Origin: Dendrophyllia cribrosa
Lineage: Eukaryota > Cnidaria > Anthozoa > Scleractinia > Dendrophylliidae
DNA: 64,000 nucleotides
Direction: 5' to 3'
Assembly (NCBI GenBank): GCA_024195265.1
Contig: JAJLRJ010000004.1
Location: 46,625 to 110,624 of the forward strand
Shown: positions 27,266 to 37,812 of the stretch, piece by piece
How the letters are laid out: each line of letters starts with the position of its first letter
Position numbering within the stretch: the stretch's first letter is position 1
The notes under the pieces: model-generated
What the model was told of the DNA's origin: nothing
The model's input: the letters and a program-made list of their open reading frames with translations, nothing else
Database searches by the model: none
Translations under genes and position numbers: made by a program

Positions 27266-28298
27266 TGAAAACTTTTTTTGATTTCAAAAATCTTTTTGGG
27301 AGAAAACTTTTTGAAATCAAAATCTTTTTGGGAGAAAACTTTTTGAAATCAAAATCTTTTTCCTGAAAACTTTTTGGGAGAAATCTTTTTGAAATCAAAA
27401 ATCTTTTTCCTGAAATCTTTTTGAAATCAAAAATCTTTTTCCTGAAAACTTTTTAAAATAAAAAATCTTTTTCCTGAAAACTTTTTGGGAGAAAAAATCT
27501 TTTTCCTGAAAACTTTTTGGGAGAAAAAATCTTTTTCCTGAAAACTTTTTGGGAGAAAAAATATTTTTCCTGAAATCTTTTTGAAATAAAAAATCTTTTT
27601 CCTGAAAACTTTTTGAAATAAAAAATCTTTTTCCTGAAAACTTTTTGGGAGAAAACTTTTTGAAATAAAAACTCTTTTTCCTGAAAACTTTTTGAAATAA
27701 AAAATATTTTTCCTGAAAACTTTTTGGGAGAAAACTTTTTGAAATCAAAAATCTTTTTCCTGAAAACTTTTTGAAATAAAAAATATTTTTCCTGAAAACG
27801 TTTTGAAATAAAAAATATTTTTCCTGAAAACTTTTTGAAATAAAAAATATTTTTCCTGAAAACTTTTTGGGAGAAAACTTTTTGAAATAAAAAATCTTTT
27901 TCCTGAAATCTTTTTGGGAGAAAACTTTTTGAAATAAAAAATCTTTTTCCTGAAATCTTTTTTTGATTTCAAAAATCTTTTTGGGAGAAAACTTTTTGAA
28001 ATCAAAATCTTTTTTTCCTGAAAACTTTTTGAAATCAAAATCTTTTTGGGAGAAAACGTTTTGAAATCAAACTCTTTTTTTCCTGAAAACTTTTTGAAAT
28101 CAAAATCTTTTTGGGAGAAAACGTTTTGAAATCAAACTCTTTTTTTCCTGAAAACTTTTTGAAATCAAAATCTTTTTCCTGAAAACTTTTTGGGAGAAAA
28201 CTTTTTGAAATCAAAATCTTTTTCCCGAAATCTTTTTGGGAGAAAACTTTTTGAAATCAAAAATCTTTTTTCCCGAAATCATTTTGGGAAAAAACTTT
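27266..28298 (-). repeat. 32-bp tandem array in Polinton right TIR
   Basis: This is the inverted counterpart of 11228-11852, with the same AGGAAAAAGATT / TTTCAAAAAG blocks. It is about 1.03 kb against about 0.63 kb on the left, so the two arrays have changed copy number independently. Open frames on the minus strand (27168-28038) are repeat artefacts. Confidence 0.85.
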
Positions 28299-28313
28299 TA
28301 TCCCTCATCCCCA

Positions 28314-28670
28314 AGTAGATAGGAAAGAAGGGTTCTGGCGCAACTCTGAGGCCGCTCTTTGTCAAAAAAGATGGAATTCTGATGAATTTTGTGGGACTTT
28401 TTTGGATGAGATGGAATTTGATTAAATTTTTTATGGAATTTAAGAAAATTTGTGTTGATTTTTTGCAGAGATAAGTGAATTATGCTAAAAATTTAGCAGA
28501 CTTTTAATGATTTTTGGAGAGTCGGGATATGTGAATTTGGAACAATTTTCGTGCGCGCGCGTGCAAATTCAGAGTTAGTGCTAAAAGTAGCGGAAAAGTA
28601 AAATAAATTATAATTTGTGCTAAAAAGGAGCGGCCGAGGAGTGTGCCAGAACCCTTCTTTCCTATCTACT
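28314..28670 (-). repeat. Polinton end unit with its own inverted ends, right
   Basis: It mirrors 10852-11208. The inner copy of the 26-bp terminus begins AGTAGATAGG at 28314 and the outer copy ends CCTATCTACT at 28670. The two 357-bp units appear nearly identical, which points to homogenisation or recent replication of the ends. Confidence 0.85.
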
Positions 28671-28714
28671 AAGAGCTGTAGAAAACCCCGGTTGTTCTTT
28701 ACTACTTGAGACAT
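28671..28714 (-). pseudogene. ME1 108-aa protein gene, N-terminal part
   Basis: It encodes the first residues (MSQVVKNNRGFLQLL) from the start at 28714 and is cut by the Polinton after about 15 codons. The first six bases, 28671-28676, are the right TSD copy. The rest of the gene is at 10562-10851. Confidence 0.7.
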
Positions 28715-28784
28715 AACTGTAGAATGAGCTAAGAATAGTGAGTTACTGTCTTATATCGTGGAATAGAAGGAAAAAACAATAGAA

Positions 28785-29235
28785 TTGTGGTGGTGGTGGT
28801 GAAAACAATAAAATTGTGGTGGTGGTGGTGGTGGTGGTGGTGGAGAATTGTGGTGGTGGTGGTGGTGAAAACAATAGAATTGTGGAGGTGGTGGTGGTGG
28901 TGGTGGTGGAGAAAACAATAGAATTGTGGTGGTGGTGGTGAAAACAATAGAATTGTGGTGGTGGTGGTGGTGAAAACAATAGAATTGTGGTGGTGGTGGT
29001 GGTGGTGGTGAAAACAATAGAATTGTGGTGGTGGTGGTGGTGAAAACAATAGAATTGTGGTGGTGGTGGTGAAAACAATAGAATTGTTGTGGTGGTGGTG
29101 GTGGTGGTGGTGGTGGTGACGATGGTGGTGGCGGAGAATTGTGGTGGTGGTGGTGGTGGTGGTGAAAACAATAAAATTGTGGTGGTGGTGGTGGTGAAAA
29201 CAATAGAATTGTGGTGGTGGTGAAAACAATAGAAT
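28785..29235. repeat. ME1 (GGT)n minisatellite
   Basis: This is the same structure as in ME2, GGT runs separated by GAAAACAATAGAATTGT spacers, but with about 14 blocks. Some blocks carry GGAGAATTGT junctions and a GACGAT interruption (about 29118). It lies between the divergent starts at 28714 and 29317. His/Pro/Thr-rich open frames here are artefacts. Confidence 0.8.
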
Positions 29236-29316
29236 TGAGGAGGAACTAGACAAGTCTATATAAGTGAGTAACATTCGTCTCCTTCTCAGTTCACATTGAG
29301 CTTTCATTGAGTTGAC

Positions 29317-31146
29317 ATGAATTTATCCTGTCCCGTTTGTATGAAGACATTTAGCAGGAAAGATAGTATGCAAAGACACATGACCAACAAACACACCAGT
29401 CCTACTTTCACTCCATTTAAAGCAATGCCGATTTCTACACAAAAATGTCAGCGGTTTCACTTCGAGCACCCTTTTACTTGTATGGTTGCAGGGATGACCG
29501 GTTCGGGGAAAACGTTTTGGGTTCAATCACTGTTACAACAGGCCTCAGATGTGATTAACCCACCACCCGAGAGGATTGTCTGGTGTTATTCACAATGGCA
29601 GCCCGCGTACATGCAAATGCTAGTCACAATACCACAAATTGAATTTGTCAAAGGTATTCCTCCCGCGTTGGAACACGATTCCTATTTCGATGTCAACAAA
29701 CGGAACTTAATCGTCTTTGACGATCAGATGATTGACGCTGGCAAAGACAAGCGAATAGTAAACCTTTTTACACGAGGTTCTCATCACCGCAACCTGAGTG
29801 TCATTTATATTTATATTTCATCAGGGGAAGGAAAGCCGAAGTATCAGTTTAAACAGTCACTACTTGGTCCTTTTTAAGAATCCCAGAGACAAACTGCAAA
29901 TTTTGACTCTAGCCAAGCAAATGTATCCTGGGCAAACGGCTTTCTTCATAAACCAGTACGAAGAGGCTGTACAAAGACCCTATGGTTATCTCCTGGTGGA
30001 TTTAAAAACAACCACACAATATAATTGTAGACTGCGAACGAATGTACTACCCGGTGAAGAACAGTTTAATCAAACAGGGGTACAAAACAATATTTCTCAG
30101 GAGCTACTAAAGTATCTCAGACAACAGAACCTTTCGACATCTCCAGTTCTCTCAGTCATGCAGGGAGTACAGGACAGAATGGGCAGCCTTCTCTCTCGTA
30201 CAGACCTTGGGGAATATGACAAAGCCAAACAGTACCTTGAGCTGCAAAACAGATATCTGACGTTTAAACATCAATTGAATGGAAGACGTCAACAGTCTGA
30301 TGAAATGAAAAGAAGTTTTGCAAGTCATCCGGAAGCTAATTTACCCACCATTATACAAGAACCCACAGCAGTAACAGCGGTGACAACCTCTACACCCTTA
30401 AATCCATTTATCGCGACACCCTCCCCAGCGCCCACCATACAAGAAACTTCCGCAGTAACGCCACTACCTTCAAATCCAGCCGTCTTGACCCCTCCCCCCA
30501 CAGTTCAAACACCCTCGCCAGCGCCGAAGCACATTTCCCTTTCGTAAACGGTCGATGCCATTTTAGCGACAAATTTTCACTAATTTTAGAATTATTTTTT
30601 CTATCAGAAAAAGAAAAATGCAATTAATTACCTAGAATCGAACCCGGAACCTCTGCATGTTAGCATCTCTCCTTTACCACTAGACCACTGGGTTGATCCG
30701 GTAAATCCAAGAAAAATTTAATTATAAAAGGTGCTTTTCTTAATATATATCAATAACGGGTCACCCTAACCCTAAATCTTACCTAACCGCGAATCTAGCT
30801 TAGATCTAATAATCGCTTTACCTAGGCCCAATTTTATCTAACAATGATAGCCTACTTTCGTTCCAATCCACGCATAAACTAAAGAGAAATAGCATCGACC
30901 ATTTCAAAAGGCTTGGTTACTAATGAATGCTAATGATGGCATCGACCGTTTGCTAATAATGGCATCGACCGTTAAAAATGGCATCGACCGTTTACGAAAG
31001 GGAAATCAGCAGCGCCGAAGCGCAAACGACCTAGAATCCAATTAGTAAATTACTTAGATGTTGGTGATGATAAACCTAAAAGGCGATCGCGGCGTTACAG
31101 AAATAGAGCTGAACCTTACAAACATTCTAAGAATCAAGAGGATTAA
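29317..31146 (+). pseudogene. ME1 zinc-finger packaging ATPase, broken
   Basis: It is close to the ME2 ATPase throughout, with the same C2H2 finger, Walker A and Walker B. Two lesions are visible. About 8 bp are deleted near 29810, removing the Gln sensor region and shifting the frame (first frame stops at 29877; the second resumes at about 29816). A 480-bp insertion at 30531-31010 then splits the Pro-rich tail from the basic C-terminus, which continues to the TAA at 31144-31146. Confidence 0.8.
30531..31010 (-). mobile_element. Inverted-repeat insertion with tRNA-like core
   Basis: Its ends share ATTTCCCTTTCGTAAACGG and the inverse, and an 11-bp direct repeat, agcgccgaagc, lies at 30520-30530 and 31011-31021. 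ME2 has the uninterrupted sequence. On the minus strand, about 30627-30697, pol III-type A (TGGTCTAGTGGT) and B (GGTTCGATTCT) boxes occur, but the arms are too degenerate for a working tRNA. The word ATGGCATCGACCG recurs four times near the right end. Best read as a SINE/MITE hybrid. Confidence 0.65.
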
Positions 31147-32031
31147 TTTCATCCGAAACGATGATTGCAGTGCGGTGAGACACAGAAAACCAAGGGAATC
31201 AAAGAGCACTTTGTATAAACCCGATGAAAAAGAATAAATCAGCTCTGTCTGTTCCTTTCCATCTAAGCTTTTAAATTGTCTGTATAATTATGAAATTGTT
31301 TGTTATCAATAAATATAGTTTGACCTTAAACAAAGTGTGGGTTTATTGTTTTAGCACGCGCATGTTATTGGTTGCTTTGTTAATTTTTCCGAGGTGCTAA
31401 TTTTTCATGCAAATTTGGTTCAGTGTAAGTTCGCATAATTAAAAGTTTTAACTTTGAAGCTACGGTTAAAGAAATTAAAACTTAAAGTTGGAAATGGCTG
31501 GCAAACTGAAAATCAATATAGAGACTAGCGATGAAGCGGCTATAAGAACGTTGCGGTAAATACGAATAAGAAGTGGTTTTTATACTGCGCAATTTTACTG
31601 CTCCTAATCTTGAATGTTTCGGAACCCTTTAATTAGTTTTATTCGGTTATAATATCCACAGCTTTGATGGTCTAGTGGTTAAGACACTGCGTTGTGGCCG
31701 CAGTAACCCAGGTTCGAGTCCTGGTCAAAGCATGTTGTTTTGCTCTATGTCTGTAAAGTATATCTGTGTTAGTTGTGTTTTGTTTTGAAGTGAATTGGAA
31801 TAGAGCGGGCACGTTTGGGCAAGTTCAGACAGACCTATTGTTTCAGAATAACAAAAGGAATAGGTAGTTGACGTCATGAAAGGGGATTCAGTTTATTAGT
31901 ATGCAGGAAATCCAAATTAGTATGCGGGAAGGCATATTGTGACGTCATGACTAAGCATAGCTAATGAGGGGAATCCAGGGAATCCAGGGGAATCCAGTAG
32001 CGGGGCTTAAATCTGACCCTAGACTACTACT
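31147..32031 (-). repeat. ME1 right terminal inverted repeat
   Basis: It mirrors the left TIR. From the inside it has the zinc-ribbon tail codons (about 31161-31238), AATAAA signals, the MITE-free TTAA site, the tRNA-His and two TGACGTCA sites (about 31871 and 31941). It contains a short triplication of GGGAATCCA near 31965-31995 that the left side lacks. Confidence 0.85.
31661..31732 (+). tRNA. tRNA-His (GTG), right TIR copy
   Basis: The cloverleaf is complete and identical to the left TIR copy: acceptor GCTTTGA/TCAAAGC, anticodon loop TTGTGGC, T arm CCAGG/CCTGG. The internal A box TGGTCTAGTGG and B box GGTTCGAGTCC match pol III consensus. No T-run terminator follows directly; the nearest is a short TGTTTTGCT. 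Perfect identity of both copies fits homogenisation during element replication. Confidence 0.88.
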
Positions 32032-32037
32032 CATGTG

Positions 32038-32158
32038 ATTGAGTATATTTATTCAGGAAAATCGTGAAATTATTTCAGTTGCATTTAGAAGAGAGTAAAA
32101 AACCGTCTCAAGTTACGTTGGTTATTGGAAGAGTTGTTCGTCTATTTATCTTGAGACA
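32038..32158 (+). repeat. BEL/Pao 5' LTR, second part
   Basis: It continues the LTR after ME1 and ends ATCTTGAGACA, as the 3' LTR does. It contains about 55 bp (near 32040-32094) that are absent from the 3' LTR. Added together the 5' LTR is 198 bp against 140 bp for the 3' LTR. Confidence 0.85.
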
Positions 32159-32159
32159 T

Positions 32160-32177
32160 TGGTGCCGGGACCAGGAT
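32160..32177 (+). promoter_or_regulatory. BEL primer-binding site
   Basis: TGGTGCCGGGACC begins two bases after the LTR end, and TGG is complementary to a tRNA CCA end. This is the expected site for the tRNA primer of reverse transcription. The tRNA species is not assigned. Confidence 0.6.
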
Positions 32178-32192
32178 TGGATAGCTGCAAAG

Positions 32193-35100
32193 ATGGCCGA
32201 AGATTTTAAGCGATTAATTAGCGTCAGAGGAGCTTATAGAGGACATTGTACAAGAGCCGTAAAAGCGGCGAAGGAAATTATGGAGTCCTATGCGCCTAAC
32301 TTGGAGTCGCTCGAGGATATATTGGAAGGCCTCTGCAGAAGAATGGAACAACTCTCGTTACAAAATCTGAAGATTGAACTCGCTGTCGAAGAAACCAAGA
32401 TTGAAGAAGAAATTACGCAAACTCTTCAATACACCGACGAGCTAACGACACAAAAGAACAAGATTGTGAAATTTCTTCGCGACGCGAAAGCTTCACTAAA
32501 ACCGCAAGAATTACAAGCGGCGAGCTACAAATCTACAACGAAGAAAGAAGCGAATGTCAAATTACCGAAGATTACCTTGAAGTCTTTCGGTGGAAACACT
32601 CTTGAGTGGCTTTCATTTTGGGACAGTTTTCAAGCGTCTGTTGACAAACATTCCGACATAAGCTGCGTGGATAAAATGAATTATTTGAGCGGATTACTGA
32701 AGGGAGAAGCGGCAAGAGTTATTCAAGGTTTACCATTGAGTGAAAGCAATTACAAAAGAGCCGTCGATCTACTCAAGGAACGTTTTGGATAGAAGCAAGT
32801 ATTGATCAACGCTCACATGGATGCCTTGCTGAGAATCCCGGCGGCGACAAGCGATGTGAGGAAATTGAGGTGTCTTTATGATGCTTGTGAAGGATACATA
32901 CATGGATTGGAATCGTTAGACGTTCATCCAGAATCATATGGGGATTTACTCATTCCTATCGTCATGAAGAAATTACCTGAAGAAGTGAGACGAATTATGA
33001 TGAGAAGTCATGACGAACTGACTTGGACTTTGGCAGACCTGAGGAAACAACTTAGACATGAAGTGGAGACAAGGGAGAAAAGCATTCTAGGACAACCCAG
33101 TTATGAAATGCCATCACGAAACGAGTCTTCGAACTTCAAGTTTAACACTGCTGGTGCTTTGTTTTCTGGTGCTGCCATGGGAGGAGATAACGTAAATCAC
33201 AATAGCTGTACCTTTTGCGATGGGCCCCACCCTTCCGACTCATGCAAGATTATCCCAACAGTTGACCAACGGCTTGAAATTCTCCGTAAGCAGCGCAGAT
33301 GCTTTAGATGCTTCAGGAAAAATCACTTGTCGAAGTCCTGCTACTCGAAGGGGCGTTGTTCGCGGTGCAATGGGAAACATCATGTGGCACTCTGTAAATC
33401 TACTGGAGTGGAGGTGCATAAATTAGATAACACAAAAGAAACCAGTACAAATAAAAGAAATCCTGAGAATGAAGATGCGACAGTTCCCGAAGAATCTGCG
33501 CTCGTCAGTTCGACACACACTTCTCAAGGGACCATTTTGCTTCAGTCTGCACTTGTAAATGTTGCTGCCGCTTCAAGAGGTTGCGAAGCACGTTTGCTCT
33601 TTGATAGTGGGTCGCAGCGCACTTTCATCTCCCAAGATTTGGTTAACAAGATCGGAGCACAACCGTTCAAGAAAGAAGAACTACTGGTGAGCACGTTTGG
33701 CCATGACAAGAGTGCAAGGACAGAATTCCAAGTGGTGAGAGTTTGTCTTTTGGCAGAAGACGAGGAAATCCTCATTGATGCCTTAGTGTCCCCAGTAATT
33801 TCACCACCCATCTTGGTGCAGCTGCAAGATGATGATCTCAACCTCCCTTATCTGCGAGGGCTTCATTTAGCAGATCCCGTGAGGAAAAGAGGACCACTGG
33901 AGATAGACATCATCATCGGCAACGATTATTATTGTTCACTAGTGACTGGGGAGATTATCAAAGGACAAGGACCAATGGCCATGAACAGTAAGTTTGGATG
34001 GTTGTTATCAGGACCAGTGGGCCAAGCAGGAGCAGAAGTCGCAGAGATGCATTGCTACAGAATTGATGTCTTGCCTACTCAAGATGACGCAACGCTAAAC
34101 GATATTCTTCCTCGATTCTGGGAGCTGGATTCGCTTGGAATCACTGACCCTCCCGAAGTTGAAGACGAAGTACTCAAGCACTTTAAAGAAACAGTAAGCT
34201 TCAACGAGAGAGAAGGAAGATACACAGTCCAGCTGCCTTGGAAACAAGATAGGCCACCACTTCCTTCTAATCTGGGACTCTGCAAAAAGAGACTGCGTGC
34301 ATTGGTGGGTCGTCTGGCAAGGAATACTGAACATCTCGTGAACTATGATCAAATTATTCGCAGCCAATTAAGAGAAGGGTTCATAGAAAAGGTGGAAAAC
34401 CCTTATCGTCACACTGGAACGTTGCATTATATCCCTCATCACCCTGTGATTAAGGAGGAGAGAGCCACCACAAAAATAAGAATTGTCTATGATGCCTCTG
34501 CAAGAACTCTGCCTGATGCCCCGAGCCTCAACGATTGTCTCCACACAGGACCGTCACTTCTGCCAAACTTAAGTGCGCTGTTGTTAAAGTTCCGAGTTCC
34601 TCAGATAGCCATGATAGCAGACATTGAGAAGGCGTTTTTTCAGGTCGAATTAAGTGAGGCTGACCGAGATGCAACGAGGTTCCTATGGATTAAAAATCCT
34701 CAAGAGCCAATCGACGGAGAAGCAAACATTGATTGCTACAGATTTCGCCGAGTGCTGTTTGGAGCATGTGCCTCACCCTTTCTCCTTGGAGCGACTCTAA
34801 AGCATCATCTGGACAAGCAAGAAGATGATTGGGTTGCAGAAGATCTGAAGGACTCTATGTATGTGGATAATGTTCTCTCTGGAGTCAATGACGATGACAA
34901 CGCGGAACATTACTACTGTCATTCGCGACAATTACTGGCTAGTGCAGGAATGAACCTCAGACTGTGGACCACCAACTCGAATAAGCTGAAGGAGATTTTA
35001 GCCGCTGAAAATACCATTGCAACTGACAAGTCCAAGGTTCTTGGCCTGGAGTGGGACTCTAACGCCGATACGATCAGATTTCCCTTGAAGAAAGTCATGA

Positions 35101-35690
35101 CAGAGACTAGAGCGCTTGATCAGCTTACAAAGAGAAGCGTCTTGAGCATTGCTGCGAAAGTGTTTGACCCACTAGGATTTCTTGAGCCATTCACGGTGAG
35201 AGCCAAAATGATGTTACAGGAATTATGGAAACGCAAGGTTAGCTGGGACAACCAATTGCCAGAAGATCTCTTACTGCAGTGGGGAAAGTGGTTTGAAGAA
35301 TTGGAAACCGTTCCAGTCATTCAAATTCCCAGACCTTACTTTCCATCAAGATGGAATGGAGTCCAATTACACGTGTTTGGAGATTCCAGTAAGATGGCGT
35401 ATGGAGCAGCGGCGTATCTTCGAGCAGAACAAGCAACTGGTGCACAAACCGCGTTTGTGGTGGCTAAGAGTAAGACTACCCCCATAAGGTCACAGACCAT
35501 ACCTCGCTTGGAACTTTTGGCAGCATTGATAGCAGCACGACTGTCCAGTTTTATCTCAGAGAAGTTGGAACCTAAACTTGGAAAGCTGGATACAAAAAGC
35601 TGGATTCTGAGATCGTACTGCATTGGCTATGTTCCAAGGAACTGCCAGATGCGTTCGTATCAAGGCGGATTGAAGAAATTAAGAGATTGA
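32193..35690 (+). pseudogene. BEL/Pao gag-pol: gag, protease, RT, RNase H
   Basis: Gag starts at 32193 (MAEDFKRLI), with a DUF1759-type domain ending LLKERFG. An in-frame TAG at 32790-32792 interrupts it, and the same frame continues. Then come zinc knuckles (CFRCFRKNHLSKSC and CSRCNGKHHVALC), an aspartic protease with DSGSQ (about 33605), a Pao-type reverse transcriptase with YVDNVLSG (about 34860) and RNase H (GDSSKMAYGA, LELLAALIAA). The frame is lost near 35600, so the product would be truncated before the integrase. Confidence 0.85.
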
Positions 35691-37599
35691 TGAACCAGCA
35701 TCAATGGAGATATTGCCCTTCTGCATATAATCCAGCTGATCTTCTTACCCGTGGAGTTGCTATTGGTACCTTAGTTGATGAATGCAACATTTGGTGGAAG
35801 GGCCCTGATTGGTTAATCGAGTCTGCAGAGAATTGGCCTGTAAGGAGCAGTTCTAACAGTCAAGTGGAACAAAATATTCAACAAGAAGACGAAGTTGTGT
35901 GCATGGTTACAGGGGAACCGAGCCCAAGCTTGTATGATGTCGTTGATCCTGGACGTTACAGCTCCTTAGACAGACTCTTGAGGGTGACATCTCGTGTTCT
36001 TCGTTTCGTAACTAACTGTCGATCTAAGAAGGAAGACCGCCAAACTGGCCCTTTGAAAACTCAAGAAAGGTCACGTGCAATGACCCTACGGATAAAGGCT
36101 AATCAGATCCAAGCTTACAATCGTGAAAGACGGCATCTCTCTGGAACAGACTTTAAGGCATCTCCCCCACTCGTCCGTCAGTTACGCTTATACCTCGATG
36201 ATAATGATGTTCTTCGCTGTCGAGGAAGATTAGAGAATGCGCCCCTCAACAAGGAAGCTAAATTTCCAATATTGTTGCCAAGAAATGAACATTATACTAA
36301 GTTGGTTGCTCTAGCTGCTCATGTTCAAGTACTTCACAGTGGAGTCAGAGAGACACTTACACAACTAAGACAGACGTACTGGGTGCCCCGTGGACGTCAA
36401 TTTATTCGAAGCCTCCTGAGGAAATGTGTAACTTGCCAAAAGACCGATGGATCTCCATACCGGCCTGTAACTTCACCACCATTACTTCCATCGAGAGTGT
36501 CAGAAGGACAAGCATTCGTTACAACTGGTGTGGATTATGCTGGCCCCTTGTATGTCAAGAGCTCCACAGGAGACCAAAAACCCATGAAGGTCTACATATC
36601 ACTATTTACTTGTGCGTCAGTTAGAGCTGTCCATTTAGAAGTTGTGGAGGATCTATCCTCGGAGGCCTTTATTCGAGCATTTAGGAGATTTGTAAGCAGG
36701 AGAGGTGTGCCAGAAAGAATCATTTCAGACAATGCGAAAAACTTCAAAGAAGGTGGTAAGAGGATCGCTTCGCTGTCTGCTCAGATCCTGGAAGCAGAAA
36801 AAACACAAAGGTACTTGACAAACAATGGAATAACTTGGCAATTCATAGTGGAACGAGCGCCCTGGTGGGGAAGTTTTTACGAAAGGCTGGTCGGTTCTGT
36901 AAAAAGATGTCTCAGAAAATCTCTTGGAAAAACTTCACTTACATTTCTCGACCTCGTTACCATGGTGACTGAAGTAGAAGCTGTCCTGAACAGTCGTCCG
37001 CTGACTTATCTGTATCCGGACATTGAAGATAGTCCACCTTTAACGCCGGCGCATTTCCTTTGTGGCCACAGGCTTACCACTCTACCCAATTTGGTTCAGG
37101 AAAAGGAAGAAGTTGACCCCCTGTTCATTCTTCCATCTCATGCTCCATCGTCTGGAAAACAAGAATTATCAAGGAGAATCAAGCACTATGAATCACTAAT
37201 GTCATCATTTTGGACGCAATTGAGGAGGGAGTATTTGCTGAACTTGAGAGAATTTCATGGCCAACGTGTCAAAAGACCCGTAGCGACCAGAGAGAGTTCA
37301 TAATCTGCCACGATTGGAGATGTTGTATTAGTCCAAGAAAACCTTCCTAGGAGTCGGTGGAGAAACTTTTCGAAGGAAGAGATGGCTTGTGCCGTGCTGC
37401 TCAAGTTAAGCTTGCCAATGGAAATCGGATTCAACGTCCCTTACAGCTACTCTTTCCATTAGAAGTGCAGGCCTCAGTAGCTGAACCTGAAGAGAAGAAA
37501 TCCGAATACATCAACTCGACTAGCGCCGATGATCAACAACCCCCTAAGAGGAGATCTGCCCTGGAAGCCAGACGGAAAATTCAGATGTGGACTCAGTGA
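35687..37599 (+). pseudogene. BEL/Pao integrase and C-terminal domain
   Basis: This is the continuation of pol after the frameshift. The zinc-binding HHCC module contains HSGVRETLTQL and CVTCQK. The DDE core has TTGVDYAGPL, ISDNAKNF and the Glu in WWGSFYERLVGSVK. A DUF5641-type tail follows. A TAA at 37301-37303 and a further frameshift near 37357 cut the tail; the last frame ends at 37599. This BEL copy is dead. Confidence 0.85.
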
Positions 37600-37657
37600 C
37601 ATTTCAGATTTTAAACAATGATCATTTTGCACACCAGGAAATCTTCCCCATCGTTGT

Positions 37658-37667
37658 GGGGGGAGGA
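37658..37667 (+). promoter_or_regulatory. BEL polypurine tract
   Basis: GGGGGGAGGA lies directly before the 3' LTR TGTTGTG, the standard position for plus-strand priming in reverse transcription. Confidence 0.7.
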
Positions 37668-37807
37668 TGTTGTGAATTGATTTTATATGCATGATTTCAT
37701 ATGCACGATTGTATATGCACGTGCGCGTGGGCATGTGATCAGAGTAAAAAACCGTCTCAAGTTACTTTGGTTATTGGAAGAGTTGTTCGTCTATTTATCT
37801 TGAGACA
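37668..37807 (+). repeat. BEL/Pao 3' LTR
   Basis: The 140-bp repeat runs from TGTTGTGAATTG to CTTGAGACA and is followed by the TSD gcttc (37808-37812), matching 3400-3404. It has the ancestral-looking ATGCACGATTG where the 5' LTR has telomeric units, and a deletion of about 55 bp after CATGTGAT. Confidence 0.9.
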
Positions 37808-37812
37808 GCTTC

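Larger units (their letters stand above)
10852..28670. mobile_element. Polinton/Maverick, 17.8 kb
   Basis: The element begins AGTAGATAGGAAAGAAGGG and ends with its inverse. It is flanked by the 6-bp TSD aagagc; the empty site is seen in ME2 near 7395. Long inverted repeats include 32-bp tandem arrays. It carries the diagnostic Polinton set: protein-primed PolB, retroviral-type integrase, packaging ATPase, adenain-like protease, and minor and major capsid proteins. PolB, ATPase and both capsid genes are open. The integrase, phospholipase-type gene and one virion-core gene are frameshifted, so this copy is not autonomous. Confidence 0.95.
3482..32031. mobile_element. ME1: tRNA-bearing mini-Polinton-like element, interrupted
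   Basis: It starts AGTAGTAGTCTAGGG and ends with the inverted form CCCTAGACTACTACT. A perfect 6-bp TSD, catgtg, lies at 3476-3481 and 32032-32037, inside a BEL LTR. AG...CT termini and 6-bp TSDs are Polinton/Maverick hallmarks. Removing four later insertions and their TSDs (4169-4673, 5223-10080, 10852-28670, 30531-31010) leaves about 4,861 bp. Its three genes (acidic zinc-ribbon protein, 108-aa protein, zinc-finger packaging ATPase) are the same as in ME2, and each was hit by an insertion. It has no polymerase, integrase or capsid gene of its own. Confidence 0.85.

Noticed and set aside
30627..30697. Possible tRNA (minus strand) inside the 480-bp insertion
   Set aside because: A and B boxes are good, but T-arm and anticodon-arm pairing fail, so I treat it as a SINE-type relic.
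32790..32792. Programmed stop readthrough between BEL gag and pol
   Set aside because: The TAG falls inside the gag domain rather than at a gag-pol border, and the same gene has further frameshifts and stops. Decay is the simpler reading.
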